Positions 43,263 through 51,701 of a DNA stretch of 64,000 nt are shown here, one piece after another; within the stretch, counting starts at the first letter, position 1, and each line of letters begins with the position of its first letter. The notes below the pieces were generated by a model. That model ran no database searches and was not told the DNA's origin. It saw only the letters and a list, made by a program, of their open reading frames with translations. A program made the translations under genes and the position numbers. The DNA is from Fodinibacter sp963800505 (GTDB taxonomy: Bacteria; Actinomycetota; Actinomycetes; Actinomycetales; Dermatophilaceae), in assembly GCA_963800505.1 (NCBI GenBank), contig CAWDBL010000014.1, positions 124,001 through 188,000 on the forward strand, in the 5' to 3' direction.

Positions 43263-44452
43263 CGCCCCACCGACAGCCCCCGCCGGTCGGCCAGCTCAGC
43301 GAACAGCGACTCCCACCGGGCCGCCGTGGCGTCGACGTCGAAGTCGCGGACCCGCTGCGAGGCTGCGTCGGCGAGCCGCCGCTGCTCGGCCGGGTCGTTG
43401 ACCACCCGCACGATGCCGTCGGCGAGCGCAGCGCTGTCACCCACCGGCACCAGGACGCCACTGCGCCCGCCGTCCAGCTGCTGGGCCGGCCCGGTCGGGC
43501 AGTCGAAGGCCACCACGGGAAGACCTGCGGCCATGGCCTCGAGGACCACCATCGGCATCCCCTCACGGCGCGAGGGCAGCACGAACAGTGACGCCTCGTC
43601 GAAGCGCGCCGCCATGTCGCGGTCGAACCCCTCCAGGCTCACCACCCCGGTCAGCCCGGCGCGCTCGATCCTGCTCTGCAGGGATGCCCGTTCCTCGCCC
43701 GTGCCGTAGATGCGCAGCCGCCACTGCGGGCAGGCCGCGGCGACGGTGCGCCACGCGTCGATGAGCAGGTCGAACCCCTTGCGGCGGATGAGTGCGCCCG
43801 CCGCCACCGCGACCGGCGCGTCCAGGGGCGAGCGACGCAGGATGGTGCCGTGGGGCAGTGCGTTCGGCACGACCACCACGGGGCACCCGTCGCCGAGCAG
43901 CGTCCGGTACGCCGCGGCGTCGACATCGGTGAGAACCGCCAGCGCGTCGAGGGCCGGGTAGCCGGCGGCATAGTCCGCCCGCAGGTCGAGGTGCGGGGTG
44001 AGCGTGTTGTGCTCCTGCCCGATCGCCACCTGGCGGTCGGTCCGCAGGGTGCTCAGGGCGAGGTTGAGGGTCAGCCGGGTGGTGATGACGACGCAGTCGT
44101 CCTGCGCACGCAGGTAGCGCTGCAGCGCACGGTCGTGACCCAGGGTGAGGTTGGCCCAGCGGGTGTCCCGCGGGTGGGCCAGCTCGCTGTGCGTGCGGCG
44201 CAGAGCCACCCTCCGAGCCCAGCGCACCGCGTTGCGAGGCGTGCCCGGATGGGCGAGGCGAGGGCGGAAGCCGGTGAGTGACACCAGCCTGACTGCAGGG
44301 GACACCGGGAAGGACGGTTGCCGCTTCCGCTGCAGCACGGAGGCGACCTCCACGTCGTGGCCGCGCTCGGCGAGGGCGGCAGCCATCGAGAGGGTCGTCC
44401 GCACCGTTCCACCGCCCGCGTAGGCGTTGTGGATCACGTACCTGATGCGCAC
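43259..44452 (-). CDS. GT4-family glycosyltransferase
   Basis: 397 residues from the GTG at 44452, with AGAGG seven bases upstream; the TTG at 44455 is less likely. GT-B fold: the N-terminal nucleotide-free domain starts YVIHNAYAGGGTVRTTLSMAAALAERGHDVEV; the donor-binding domain includes VAAGALIRRKGFDLLIDAW and the EX7E region FVLPSRREGMPMVVLEAMAAGLPVVAFDCPTGP. The fold is that of retaining glycosyltransferases of cell-wall polymers or lipids. The donor sugar and acceptor are unknown. Only the DUF3995-like gene is linked to it. Confidence 0.88.
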   Translation of the reverse strand: MRIRYVIHNAYAGGGTVRTTLSMAAALAERGHDVEVASVLQRKRQPSFPVSPAVRLVSLTGFRPRLAHPGTPRNAVRWARRVALRRTHSELAHPRDTRWANLTLGHDRALQRYLRAQDDCVVITTRLTLNLALSTLRTDRQVAIGQEHNTLTPHLDLRADYAAGYPALDALAVLTDVDAAAYRTLLGDGCPVVVVPNALPHGTILRRSPLDAPVAVAAGALIRRKGFDLLIDAWRTVAAACPQWRLRIYGTGEERASLQSRIERAGLTGVVSLEGFDRDMAARFDEASLFVLPSRREGMPMVVLEAMAAGLPVVAFDCPTGPAQQLDGGRSGVLVPVGDSAALADGIVRVVNDPAEQRRLADAASQRVRDFDVDATAARWESLFAELADRRGLSVGR

Positions 44453-44455
44453 CAA

Positions 44456-44685
44456 GTGCCTCTCGCCGTGGGGTCGTCAGAAGGGGGTCACAGCCTGCCC
44501 GAAGGGACCTTACCGGTGCGAGTGGGCCGGCAGTCGGGCCCTTGCCGTCGGTGTCGGCCGGGTGCGCCCCGCTCGGCCCGGCCGTGGAATCGAGCGCCGG
44601 GGCAGCCGTCCGCCCCGGAATCCGCGATACAACAACCGATGTGGCGCACGTCTCGTCGGTCGAGCGTCCGGATGGTGAGAGGGCG
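44456..44685. other. Divergent intergenic region upstream of the glycosyltransferase
   Basis: 230 bases between the glycosyltransferase start (minus strand) and the promoter of the leader/31-codon unit (plus strand). No gene is supported; the open frames here are short and lack the third-position G/C pattern of real genes. Confidence 0.45.
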
Positions 44686-44715
44686 GTGACGGGTACTAGG
44701 ACGTCCACGTACCGT
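44686..44715 (+). promoter_or_regulatory. Probable promoter of the leuB-upstream leader
   Basis: GTGACG (44686-44691) and TACCGT (44710-44715) are 18 bases apart. The -10 ends seven bases before the ATG at 44723, so the mRNA would be leaderless. Confidence 0.5.
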
Positions 44716-44722
44716 CGACAGC

Positions 44723-44776
44723 ATGCAGCGGCTCGAGGTACTCGTCCTCATTCCGAGCCGCGGCGAGGTCCGGTAG
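44723..44776 (+). CDS. Candidate branched-chain leader peptide upstream of leuB
   Basis: ATG, 17 codons, product MQRLEVLVLIPSRGEVR. The run GTA CTC GTC CTC ATT encodes V-L-V-L-I and includes the rare codons GTA and ATT, as in the ilvB and cimA leaders. The coding DNA forms a hairpin (44728-44735 with 44754-44761) that overlaps a second, stronger one (44758-44768 with 44784-44794), so the two exclude each other. leuB starts 300 bases further on, after another small ORF and hairpin, so its regulatory target is not certain. Confidence 0.55.
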   Translation: MQRLEVLVLIPSRGEVR

Positions 44777-44804
44777 TCAGCATCCTCGCCGCGGAGACCC
44801 CGCG
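44758..44804 (+). promoter_or_regulatory. Alternative RNA hairpins after the leader run
   Basis: CCGCGGCGAGG (44758-44768) pairs perfectly with CCTCGCCGCGG (44784-44794). CGCGG (44790-44794) can instead pair with CCGCG (44800-44804). With the hairpin inside the leader, this gives a 1:2 / 2:3 / 3:4 arrangement. No T-tract follows. Confidence 0.5.
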
Positions 44805-44898
44805 ACGTCGCTGACCGGTTCGCCGAGGCACCACTCGGCTCGAGCCCCCGAACCCCCCAGACGACTGGCCCGCACGGGCCGTGGAAGGCAGAACGACC

Positions 44899-44994
44899 AT
44901 GAACGAGAACAGCACGCTCGACGAGGCCACCCTCGCCCGGCAGGCCCTGCAGGAGTCGATGGACCTGCGCGACCAGGGCCACACCGACGACTGA
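44899..44994 (+). CDS. 31-residue small protein, unknown
   Basis: ATG at 44899, with GGAAGG ten bases upstream. All 31 sense codons end in G or C, which is strong evidence that the frame is translated. The product begins MNENSTLDEATLARQALQES and ends with RDQGHTDD; it is acidic, lacks Cys, and its middle would form one amphipathic helix. A perfect 15-bp inverted repeat (45002-45045) follows the stop closely, so it looks like a complete expression unit. I recognise no family. It could be a small regulatory protein, a peptide precursor or part of the leuB leader. Confidence 0.6.
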   Translation: MNENSTLDEATLARQALQESMDLRDQGHTDD

Positions 44995-45001
44995 CCCCGA
45001 C

Positions 45002-45045
45002 CGGACGGCCGTCCCACCCCATCCACGGGCTGGGACGGCCGTCCG
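45002..45045 (+). terminator. Perfect 15-bp inverted repeat after the 31-residue ORF
   Basis: CGGACGGCCGTCCCA (45002-45016) pairs with TGGGACGGCCGTCCG (45031-45045) around a 14-base loop. It lies between the small ORF and leuB. There is no T-tract. It may terminate the small transcript or act as attenuator for leuB. Confidence 0.75.
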
Positions 45046-45064
45046 CATCCCGATACCTCGTCCC

Positions 45065-45070
45065 TAGGCT
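45065..45070 (+). promoter_or_regulatory. -10 element of leuB (leaderless)
   Basis: TAGGCT ends seven bases before the leuB ATG at 45078. It lies downstream of the 15-bp inverted repeat, so leuB could be transcribed independently of the leader/31-codon unit. Confidence 0.5.
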
Positions 45071-45077
45071 GGAGCGC

Positions 45078-46139
45078 ATGACCGAGAGCGCACCGCCGTC
45101 ACTGGACATCGCCGTCATCGGGGGAGACGGCATCGGGCCGGAGGTCGTCGCCGAGGGCCTGAAGGTGCTCCGGGCCGTGGTCGGCGACGCCGGCCCGAAG
45201 GTCACCACCACCGAGTACGACCTCGGCGCCACCCGCTGGCACGCCACCGGCGAGACGCTGCCCGAGTCGGTGCTCGACGAGCTGAAGCAGCACGACGCCA
45301 TCCTGCTCGGCGCGATCGGCGACCCCAGCGTGCCGAGCGGCGTCCTCGAGCGCGGGGTGCTGCTGCCGCTGCGCTTCGCGATGGAGCACTACGTCAACCT
45401 GCGCCCGGCCAAGCTCTACCCGGGGGTGCAGAGCCCGCTGGCGGTGGAGCGGGTGGCCCCGAACGGCATCGACTTCGTGGTGGTCCGCGAGGGCACCGAG
45501 GGTCCCTACGTCGGCAACGGCGGCTCGCTGCGCACCGGCACCCCTCACGAGATCGCCACCGAGGTCAGCGTGAACACCCGCTTCGGGGTCGAGCGCGTCG
45601 TGCGCGATGCCTTCGCCCGCGCCCAGGCCCGTCCCCGCCGGCACCTCACCCTGGTGCACAAGCACAACGTGCTCACCCACGCCGGCCACCTGTGGCGGCG
45701 CACGGTCGAGGAGGTCGCGGCCGAGTTCCCCGACGTCGAGACCGCCTACCAGCACGTGGATGCCGCGACGATCTTCCTCACCACCGACCCGGGCCGCTTC
45801 GACGTGGTCGTCACCGACAACCTGTTCGGCGACATCATCACCGACATCGCCGCAGCGGTGGCCGGCGGCATCGGCCTCGCGGCGAGCGGCAACATCAACC
45901 CCGAGGGCCGCTACCCGAGCATGTTCGAGCCGGTGCACGGCTCGGCGCCCGACATCGCCGGCCAGGCCAAGGCCGACCCCACCGCCACGATCCTGTCGGT
46001 CGGGATGCTGCTCGCGCACCTCGGGCGCGCGGCCGAGGCGCAGCGGGTGGAGGCGGCCGTGGCGGCCGACCTCGCCGAGCGGGGCAGCAGGCAGCGCTCG
46101 ACGAGCGCCGTCGGTGACGCCGTCGCCGCCCGCCTCTGA
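45078..46139 (+). CDS. leuB: 3-isopropylmalate dehydrogenase
   Basis: 353 residues from the ATG at 45078. It oxidatively decarboxylates 3-isopropylmalate with NAD in leucine synthesis. Motifs: IAVIGGDGIGPEVVAEGLKVL, substrate-binding LLPLRFAMEHYVNLRPAKLY, VVVREGTEGPYVGNGG, the Mg-binding region FDVVVTDNLFGDIITDIAAAVAGGIGLAASGNINP and MFEPVHGSAPDIAGQ. Length and motifs fit the actinobacterial LeuB type. ilvE follows after 69 bases. Confidence 0.95.
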   Translation: MTESAPPSLDIAVIGGDGIGPEVVAEGLKVLRAVVGDAGPKVTTTEYDLGATRWHATGETLPESVLDELKQHDAILLGAIGDPSVPSGVLERGVLLPLRFAMEHYVNLRPAKLYPGVQSPLAVERVAPNGIDFVVVREGTEGPYVGNGGSLRTGTPHEIATEVSVNTRFGVERVVRDAFARAQARPRRHLTLVHKHNVLTHAGHLWRRTVEEVAAEFPDVETAYQHVDAATIFLTTDPGRFDVVVTDNLFGDIITDIAAAVAGGIGLAASGNINPEGRYPSMFEPVHGSAPDIAGQAKADPTATILSVGMLLAHLGRAAEAQRVEAAVAADLAERGSRQRSTSAVGDAVAARL

Positions 46140-46208
46140 CGCACCCTCCTCCACGGGTAGCCTTCGCGGGTAGCACCGTCGCTCCCCGAGGAAAGGACCA
46201 CGAGTCCC

Positions 46209-47303
46209 ATGAGCCTGACCTTCGACCTGCATCGCAACCCCACGCCGGCGAGCGACGAGCGGCGGGCCACCATCCACGCCAACCCCGGGTTCGGCGTCTT
46301 CTTCACCGACCACATGCTGCGCGCGGTGTGGACCAAGGACGGCGGCTGGGGTGACGGCCGGGTCGAGCCCTACGGCCCGATCCAGCTGATGCCGAGCGCC
46401 GCGGTGCTGCACTACGCGCAGGAGGTCTTCGAGGGCCTGAAGGCCTACCGGCACCAGGACGGCTCGGTGTGGTCGTTCCGGCCGGAGTCCAACGCCGAGC
46501 GGATGCAGCGCAGCGCCCGGCGCCTCGCGCTGCCCGCGCTGCCGACCGACGACTTCGTCGCCTCGCTGCGGGCCCTGGTCGAGGTCGACGAGCAGTGGGT
46601 CCCGCCGGCCGGCACGGGTGAGACCAGCCTGTACCTGCGGCCGTTCCTGTTCGCCAGCGAGGCGTTCCTCGGGGTCCGACCGGCCAACGAGGTCACCTAC
46701 TGCCTCATCGCGTCGCCGGCCGGGGCCTACTTCGCCGGCGGCCTGAAGCCGGTCAACCTGTGGATCTCGCAGCACTACGCCCGCGCCGGCGCCGGGGGCA
46801 CCGGCGCGGCCAAGACCGGCGGCAACTACGCGTCATCCCTGGCCGGCCAGCTCGAGGGCATCGAGAACGGCTGTGACCAGGCCGTGTTCCTCGACTCCTC
46901 GACGCAGACCTACATCGAGGAGCTGGGCGGCATGAACCTGTTCTTCGTCACCCGCGACAACCGGCTGGTGACCCCAGAGCTCACCGGCTCCATCCTCGAG
47001 GGCGTCACCCGCGACTCGATCCTCGAGCTGGCCAAGGAGCTCGGCCTGCAGCCCGAGGAGCGACGGGTCGCCATCGAGGAGTGGAAGGAGGGTGTGGCCA
47101 GCGGCGAGATCCGTGAGGTCTTCGCCTGCGGCACGGCGGCCGTCGTCACCCCGGTGGGCGAGCTGCGCTGGGAGGGCGGGTCGGCACCCTCCACCGCAGG
47201 GGCCGGTGGTGGTGAGGTGACCACCACGATCCGTGGTGCCTTGCTCGACATCCAGTACGGCCGGGCCGACGACACCCACGGCTGGCTGACCCGGCTCGCG
47301 TGA
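46209..47303 (+). CDS. ilvE: Branched-chain amino acid aminotransferase
   Basis: 364 residues from the ATG at 46209, preceded by GAGGAAAGGA. It transfers amino groups to the keto acids of Leu, Ile and Val. The PLP lysine is K202 in GAAKTGGNYASSL, and the PLP-phosphate region EELGGMNLFFV and LTGSILEGVTRDSILELAKELG are present. This is the long, mitochondrial-like form used by actinobacteria. Together with leuB it completes branched-chain synthesis at this locus. The next gene begins with its own promoter. Confidence 0.96.
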   Translation: MSLTFDLHRNPTPASDERRATIHANPGFGVFFTDHMLRAVWTKDGGWGDGRVEPYGPIQLMPSAAVLHYAQEVFEGLKAYRHQDGSVWSFRPESNAERMQRSARRLALPALPTDDFVASLRALVEVDEQWVPPAGTGETSLYLRPFLFASEAFLGVRPANEVTYCLIASPAGAYFAGGLKPVNLWISQHYARAGAGGTGAAKTGGNYASSLAGQLEGIENGCDQAVFLDSSTQTYIEELGGMNLFFVTRDNRLVTPELTGSILEGVTRDSILELAKELGLQPEERRVAIEEWKEGVASGEIREVFACGTAAVVTPVGELRWEGGSAPSTAGAGGGEVTTTIRGALLDIQYGRADDTHGWLTRLA

Positions 47304-47310
47304 GCAAAGG

Positions 47311-47340
47311 TTCACACAAGGACCATTTGCACGGCATACT
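47311..47340 (+). promoter_or_regulatory. Promoter of the GntR-type regulator
   Basis: TTCACA (47311-47316) and CATACT (47335-47340) are separated by 18 bases. The -10 ends seven bases before the ATG at 47348, so the message should be leaderless. Confidence 0.5.
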
Positions 47341-47347
47341 CGCTCGC

Positions 47348-48094
47348 ATGACTCCGAAGCAGTCGCCCCCGCAGCCCTCGCGGCTGTCGGATGCCGTGCT
47401 GCGTCCCGCGGTCGGCAACATCTTCGAGACGACCGTCGGTCAGCTCGCGACCGCCATCCGTCTGGGTGTCTTCGTGGCTGGCGAGCAGCTGCCGGCCGAG
47501 CGCGACCTCGCCGACCGGCTCGGGGTGTCGCGCAACACGCTGCGCGAGGCGATCGCCGCCCTGCGCGACTCCGGCCTGGTCACCACCCGACGTGGCCGCG
47601 GTGGCGGCACGGTGGTGACGTATGCCGGTCGCGCCCGGTGCGGCGACCCGGCCGTGCTGGACGGCACCCCGGTGCGCTCGGGTGCGGCCCTCGAGGACGC
47701 CCTGGACTTCCGTCGGGTCGTGGAGCCCGGAGCCGCCCGGCTGGCGGCCACGCGCCCGCTCTCCCGCGACCAGCGTGAGTGGCTCACGGAGTCCTGCCGC
47801 GCCGTGCGCGAGGCCGACGCCGACAGCCACCGGATCGCCGACTCCCGGCTGCACCTGGCCATCGCGACCCTCACCGGTTCGCCGATGGTGGTCGAGGCGG
47901 TGACCCGGGCGCAGGCCGCACTGAGCGAGATGCTCGGCCAGATCCCGGTGCTGCGCATCAACATCGAGCACTCCCACGAGCAGCACGATGCCGTCGTCGC
48001 GGCCATCCTCGCCGGTGACCCCGACTCGGCCCGCACGACCATGGAGGAGCACTGCGACGCCACGTCGGCGCTCCTGCGTGGACTTCTCGGATAA
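47348..48094 (+). CDS. GntR/FadR-family regulator
   Basis: 248 residues from the ATG at 47348; an upstream in-frame GTG (47300) overlaps ilvE and lies before the promoter, so it is rejected. The winged-helix domain reads VGQLATAIRLGVFVAGEQLPAERDLADRLGVSRNTLREAIAALRDSGLVTTRRGRGGGTVV; an FCD ligand domain follows (ALDFRRVVEPGAARLAA, LHLAIATLTGSPMV, HDAVVAAILAGDPDSARTTMEEH). It sits directly before a gamma-glutamyl-polyamine-type cluster, like the polyamine regulator EpuRI of Streptomyces, and probably controls it. Confidence 0.88.
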   Translation: MTPKQSPPQPSRLSDAVLRPAVGNIFETTVGQLATAIRLGVFVAGEQLPAERDLADRLGVSRNTLREAIAALRDSGLVTTRRGRGGGTVVTYAGRARCGDPAVLDGTPVRSGAALEDALDFRRVVEPGAARLAATRPLSRDQREWLTESCRAVREADADSHRIADSRLHLAIATLTGSPMVVEAVTRAQAALSEMLGQIPVLRINIEHSHEQHDAVVAAILAGDPDSARTTMEEHCDATSALLRGLLG

Positions 48095-48119
48095 CGACGC
48101 GAGACGAAGGGAAGCACAC

Positions 48120-49505
48120 ATGCCGAGCTCGATCCACCCGGGGGGACCCCCGCCGCTCACCGTCGACCAGCTGCGCGCCGCCGTGCTGGCGGGGGAGGTC
48201 GATACCGTCATCGTCGCCTTCACCGACATGCAGGGGCGCCTGCAGGGCAAGCGGCTGCACGGCCACTACTTCATCGAGCACGTGCTCGAGCAGGGCACCG
48301 AGGGCTGCAACTACCTGCTGGCCGTCGACGTCGACATGAACACCGTCGACGGCTACGCGATGTCGTCGTGGGAGCGCGGCTACGGCGACATGTTCTTCGA
48401 GATGGACCTCACGACGCTGCGGCACACCCCGGGACACCCGGCCTCAGTGACCATCCAGAGCGACCTCACCTGGCTCGACGGGAGCGGTGACGTGATCCAG
48501 TCGCCGCGCACCATCCTCAAGCAGCAGGTGGCGGCGGCCGAGGCGGAGGGCTACGCGGCGTTCGCGGGCACCGAGCTGGAGTTCATCCTGTTCGAGGAGT
48601 CCTACGACCGCGCCTGGGACTCGCGCTACCACGGGCTGACCGGGGCCAACCGCTACAACGTCGACTACTCGATCCTGGGCGGCAGCAAGGTCGAGCCGGT
48701 GCTGCGCGAGATCCGCAACGAGATGTACGCGGCCGGCATGAACGTGGAGTCGGCCAAGGGCGAGTGCAACTTCGGGCAGCACGAGATCGGCTTCCTCTTC
48801 GACGGCGTGGTGCGCACCTGCGACAACCACTCGGTCTACAAGACCGGCGCCAAGGAGATCGCCGCCCGGCACGGCCAGTCGCTCACCTTCATGGCCAAGT
48901 TCGACGAGCGCGAGGGCAACTCGTGCCACATCCACCTGTCGCTGCGCGGCACCGACGGCGAAGTCGTCTTCGCCGACCACGACCGCGATGGCGGCCGCAG
49001 CGAGCTGTTCGACCAGTTCATGGCCGGACTGTTGGCCACGATGCGCGAGCTCACCTACTTCTATGCGCCGAACATCAACTCCTACAAGCGTTTCGCCGCA
49101 GGGTCGTTCGCCCCCACTGCCGTCGCCTGGGGCAGCGACAACCGCACCTGCGCGCTGCGGGTCGTCGGCCACGGGTCGGGGATGCGGGTCGAGAACCGTC
49201 TGCCCGGCGGTGACGTCAACCCCTACCTCGCCGTGGCGGCGATGATGGCGGGCGGGTTGCACGGCATCCGTGAAGGCTTGGAGCTGCCCCCGGCCTGCGA
49301 GGGCAACGCCTACACCGGCGACTACGAACACGTGCCCGGCACCCTGGCCGAGGCGCGAGACCTCCTCGCGGGCAGCGCCATCGCCCGTGCGGCCTTCGGC
49401 GACGACGTCGTCGACCACTACGTCAACGCTGCGGACGTCGAGATCAGGGCGTTCAACGCCGTGGTCACCGACTGGGAACGCGTCCGCGGGTTCGAGAGGC
49501 TGTGA
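48120..49505 (+). CDS. Glutamine synthetase-like, probable gamma-glutamylpolyamine synthetase (PuuA/GlnA3-like)
   Basis: 461 residues from the ATG at 48120, with AAGGGAAG upstream. The glutamine-synthetase fold is complete: FAGTELEFILFEESY, GECNFGQHEIGF, GNSCHIHLSL, the ATP/Glu site region NRTCALRVVGHGSGMRVENRLPGGDVNPYLAVAAMMAGG. The N-terminus (VIVAFTDMQGRLQGKRLHG) replaces that of the main ammonia-assimilating enzyme. Neighbours for aldehyde oxidation and gamma-glutamyl hydrolysis argue for ligation of glutamate to a polyamine or ethanolamine-like amine. Substrate is inferred from context. Confidence 0.85.
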   Translation: MPSSIHPGGPPPLTVDQLRAAVLAGEVDTVIVAFTDMQGRLQGKRLHGHYFIEHVLEQGTEGCNYLLAVDVDMNTVDGYAMSSWERGYGDMFFEMDLTTLRHTPGHPASVTIQSDLTWLDGSGDVIQSPRTILKQQVAAAEAEGYAAFAGTELEFILFEESYDRAWDSRYHGLTGANRYNVDYSILGGSKVEPVLREIRNEMYAAGMNVESAKGECNFGQHEIGFLFDGVVRTCDNHSVYKTGAKEIAARHGQSLTFMAKFDEREGNSCHIHLSLRGTDGEVVFADHDRDGGRSELFDQFMAGLLATMRELTYFYAPNINSYKRFAAGSFAPTAVAWGSDNRTCALRVVGHGSGMRVENRLPGGDVNPYLAVAAMMAGGLHGIREGLELPPACEGNAYTGDYEHVPGTLAEARDLLAGSAIARAAFGDDVVDHYVNAADVEIRAFNAVVTDWERVRGFERL

Positions 49506-49515
49506 CCACCCGCAG

Positions 49516-50910
49516 ATGAGCACCACCTACGCCCACGACGTCATCAACCCGGCCACCGAGCAGGTCGTCACGACCATCGACCTGGTCGGCCTCGAGGAGA
49601 CCGACGCGGCCATCGCCCGCGCGGTCGAGGTCGGGCCCGCCTGGCGGGCGGTGAGCCCGGCCGACCGGGGGATGCTGCTGCGCCGCTTCGCCGACGCGGT
49701 CGAGGCCTCCACCGACGAGCTCGCCGCATTGGAGGTGGCGAACTCCGGCCACACGGTCGGCAACGCCCGTTGGGAGGTGGGCAACGTCGTCAACGTGCTG
49801 CGCTACTACTCGGCCGCGCCCGAACGCCTCTTCGGCAAGCAGATCCCCGTGGCCGGCGGGCTGGACGTCACCTTCAAGGAGCCGCTCGGCGTCGTCTCGG
49901 TCATCGTGCCGTGGAACTTCCCGATGCCGATCGCCGGCTGGGGCCTGGCCCCGGCGCTCGCGGCCGGCAACACGGTGGTGCTCAAGCCCGCCGAGCTCAC
50001 GCCGCTCACCGCGATGCTGATCGGGCAGCTTGCCCTCGACGCCGGCATCCCCGAGGGCGTGCTCACCGTGCTTCCCGGCAAGGGGTCGGTGGTGGGGGAG
50101 CGGTTCGTCACGCACCCCGACGTGCGCAAGGTCTGCTTCACCGGGTCGACCGCGGTCGGCCAGGGCATCATGCGCAAGGCCGCCGACCAGCTCAAGCGGG
50201 TGACCCTCGAGCTCGGCGGAAAGTCGGCCAACATCGTCTTCGCCGACGGCGACCTCGACACCGCGGCATCGTCCGCGCCGATGAGCTTCCTCGACAACGC
50301 CGGCCAGGACTGCTGTGCCCGCACCCGGATCCTGGTGCAGCGCAGCGTGTTCGACCCCTTCATGGAGCGGTTCGAGCAGGCCCTTAAGGCGGTCGTCGTC
50401 GGGGACCCGCGCGACGAGGCGACCCAGATGGGCCCGCTGGTGTCCTCCGGCCAGCGCGATGCCGTCCGCGGCTACGTCGAGCAGGCCGAGGATGCCGGCC
50501 ACGCCCCGGTCGACATCGCGTTCCGCGGCACGGCCCCCGAGGGCGCCGGCTGGTGGTACCCGCCGACGGTGGTGCTGCCCAGCGGCACCGACGACCGGGT
50601 GTGGCGCGAGGAGGTCTTCGGGCCGGTCGTGGCCGTGATGCCGTTCGACGACGAGGCCGACGCGGTCGCGAAGGCCAACGACACGGCATACGGGCTGTCC
50701 GGGTCGATCTGGACGCGTGACGTGGGTCGTGCCATCCGGGTCGCCCGTGGCGTCGAGGCCGGGAACCTCTCGGTCAACAGCCACAGCTCGGTGCGCTACT
50801 CGACGCCCTTCGGCGGCTTCAAGGCGAGCGGCATCGGGCGCGAGCTGGGACCCGACGCGCTCGACGCGTTCACCGAGGTCAAGAACGTCTTCATCAGCAC
50901 CGAGGCATAG
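49516..50910 (+). CDS. Aldehyde dehydrogenase (PuuC-like)
   Basis: 464 residues from the ATG at 49516. NAD(P)-dependent ALDH with catalytic C266 in GQDCCARTR (a neighbouring C267 is present), general base E232 in LELGGKSANIVF, the oxyanion asparagine in VPWNFPMPI and the cofactor loop FTGSTAVGQGIM. In the Puu pathway it would oxidise gamma-glutamyl-gamma-aminobutyraldehyde. It begins ten bases after the glutamine-synthetase-like gene. Confidence 0.92.
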   Translation: MSTTYAHDVINPATEQVVTTIDLVGLEETDAAIARAVEVGPAWRAVSPADRGMLLRRFADAVEASTDELAALEVANSGHTVGNARWEVGNVVNVLRYYSAAPERLFGKQIPVAGGLDVTFKEPLGVVSVIVPWNFPMPIAGWGLAPALAAGNTVVLKPAELTPLTAMLIGQLALDAGIPEGVLTVLPGKGSVVGERFVTHPDVRKVCFTGSTAVGQGIMRKAADQLKRVTLELGGKSANIVFADGDLDTAASSAPMSFLDNAGQDCCARTRILVQRSVFDPFMERFEQALKAVVVGDPRDEATQMGPLVSSGQRDAVRGYVEQAEDAGHAPVDIAFRGTAPEGAGWWYPPTVVLPSGTDDRVWREEVFGPVVAVMPFDDEADAVAKANDTAYGLSGSIWTRDVGRAIRVARGVEAGNLSVNSHSSVRYSTPFGGFKASGIGRELGPDALDAFTEVKNVFISTEA

Positions 50911-50919
50911 GAGGTCCAG

Positions 50920-51687
50920 ATGGCAGGCAGGCTCGAGGGCAAGGTTGCGGTCGTCACCGGCGGCTGCTCCGGCATCGGGTTGGCGACGGTGCGGCGGTTC
51001 GCGCAGGAGGGGGCGACCGTCGTGGTGGCCGACCTCAACGACGAGGCCGGGGAGGCGCTGGCCGCGGAGGTCGGTGGGGCTTACGTGCACACCGACGTCG
51101 CGAGCAAGGACGACGTAGACCGGCTCTTCGCGACCGCGGTCGAGAAGTACGGCAAGCTCGACATCGCCTTCAACAACGCCGGCATCAGCCCCCCCGACGA
51201 CGACTCGATCCTCGACACCGACCTCGACGCCTGGCTGCGGGTGCAGCAGGTCAACCTGACCTCGGTCTACCTGTGCTGCAAGGCGGCCCTGCCCTACATG
51301 CTCGAGCAGAAGTCGGGCTCGATCATCAACACCGCCAGCTTCGTCGCGGTGATGGGCGCGGCGACCTCGCAGATCTCGTACTCGGCATCCAAGGGTGGGG
51401 TGCTCTCGATGACCCGCGAGCTCGGCGTCCAGTTCGCCCGCGACGGCATCCGGGTCAACGCCCTGTGCCCGGGGCCGGTGAACACCCCGCTGCTCAAGGA
51501 GCTGTTCGCCACGGACGCCGAGCGCGCGGCCCGCCGCCTGGTGCACGTGCCGATGGGGCGCTTCGCCGAGCCCGAGGAGATGGCCAATGCCGTGCTGTTC
51601 CTCGCGTCCGACGAGTCCAGCTTCATGACCGCCTCGACCTTCCTCGTCGACGGTGGCATCTCGGGCGCCTACGTGACCCCGCTCTGA
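50920..51687 (+). CDS. Short-chain dehydrogenase/reductase
   Basis: 255 residues from the ATG at 50920, with AGGAGG just upstream. Classical SDR: TGGCSGIGLATVRRF (NAD binding), NNAGIS, catalytic Ser in NTASFVAVMG, YSASKGG, and PGPVNTPLL. It is nested between the ALDH and the gamma-glutamyl hydrolase genes, spaced by under 15 bases on both sides, so it is likely part of the same catabolic pathway. Its reaction is unknown; it may take the place of the missing amine-oxidising step or act on a side alcohol. Confidence 0.9.
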   Translation: MAGRLEGKVAVVTGGCSGIGLATVRRFAQEGATVVVADLNDEAGEALAAEVGGAYVHTDVASKDDVDRLFATAVEKYGKLDIAFNNAGISPPDDDSILDTDLDAWLRVQQVNLTSVYLCCKAALPYMLEQKSGSIINTASFVAVMGAATSQISYSASKGGVLSMTRELGVQFARDGIRVNALCPGPVNTPLLKELFATDAERAARRLVHVPMGRFAEPEEMANAVLFLASDESSFMTASTFLVDGGISGAYVTPL

Positions 51688-51701
51688 GCAGGATGGGGGA
51701 C

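Noticed and set aside
44542..44814. 90-codon frame overlapping the leuB-upstream leader
   Set aside because: Arg/Pro/Ser-rich composition, no ribosome-binding site; it runs out of frame with the leader, which has promoter and codon evidence.
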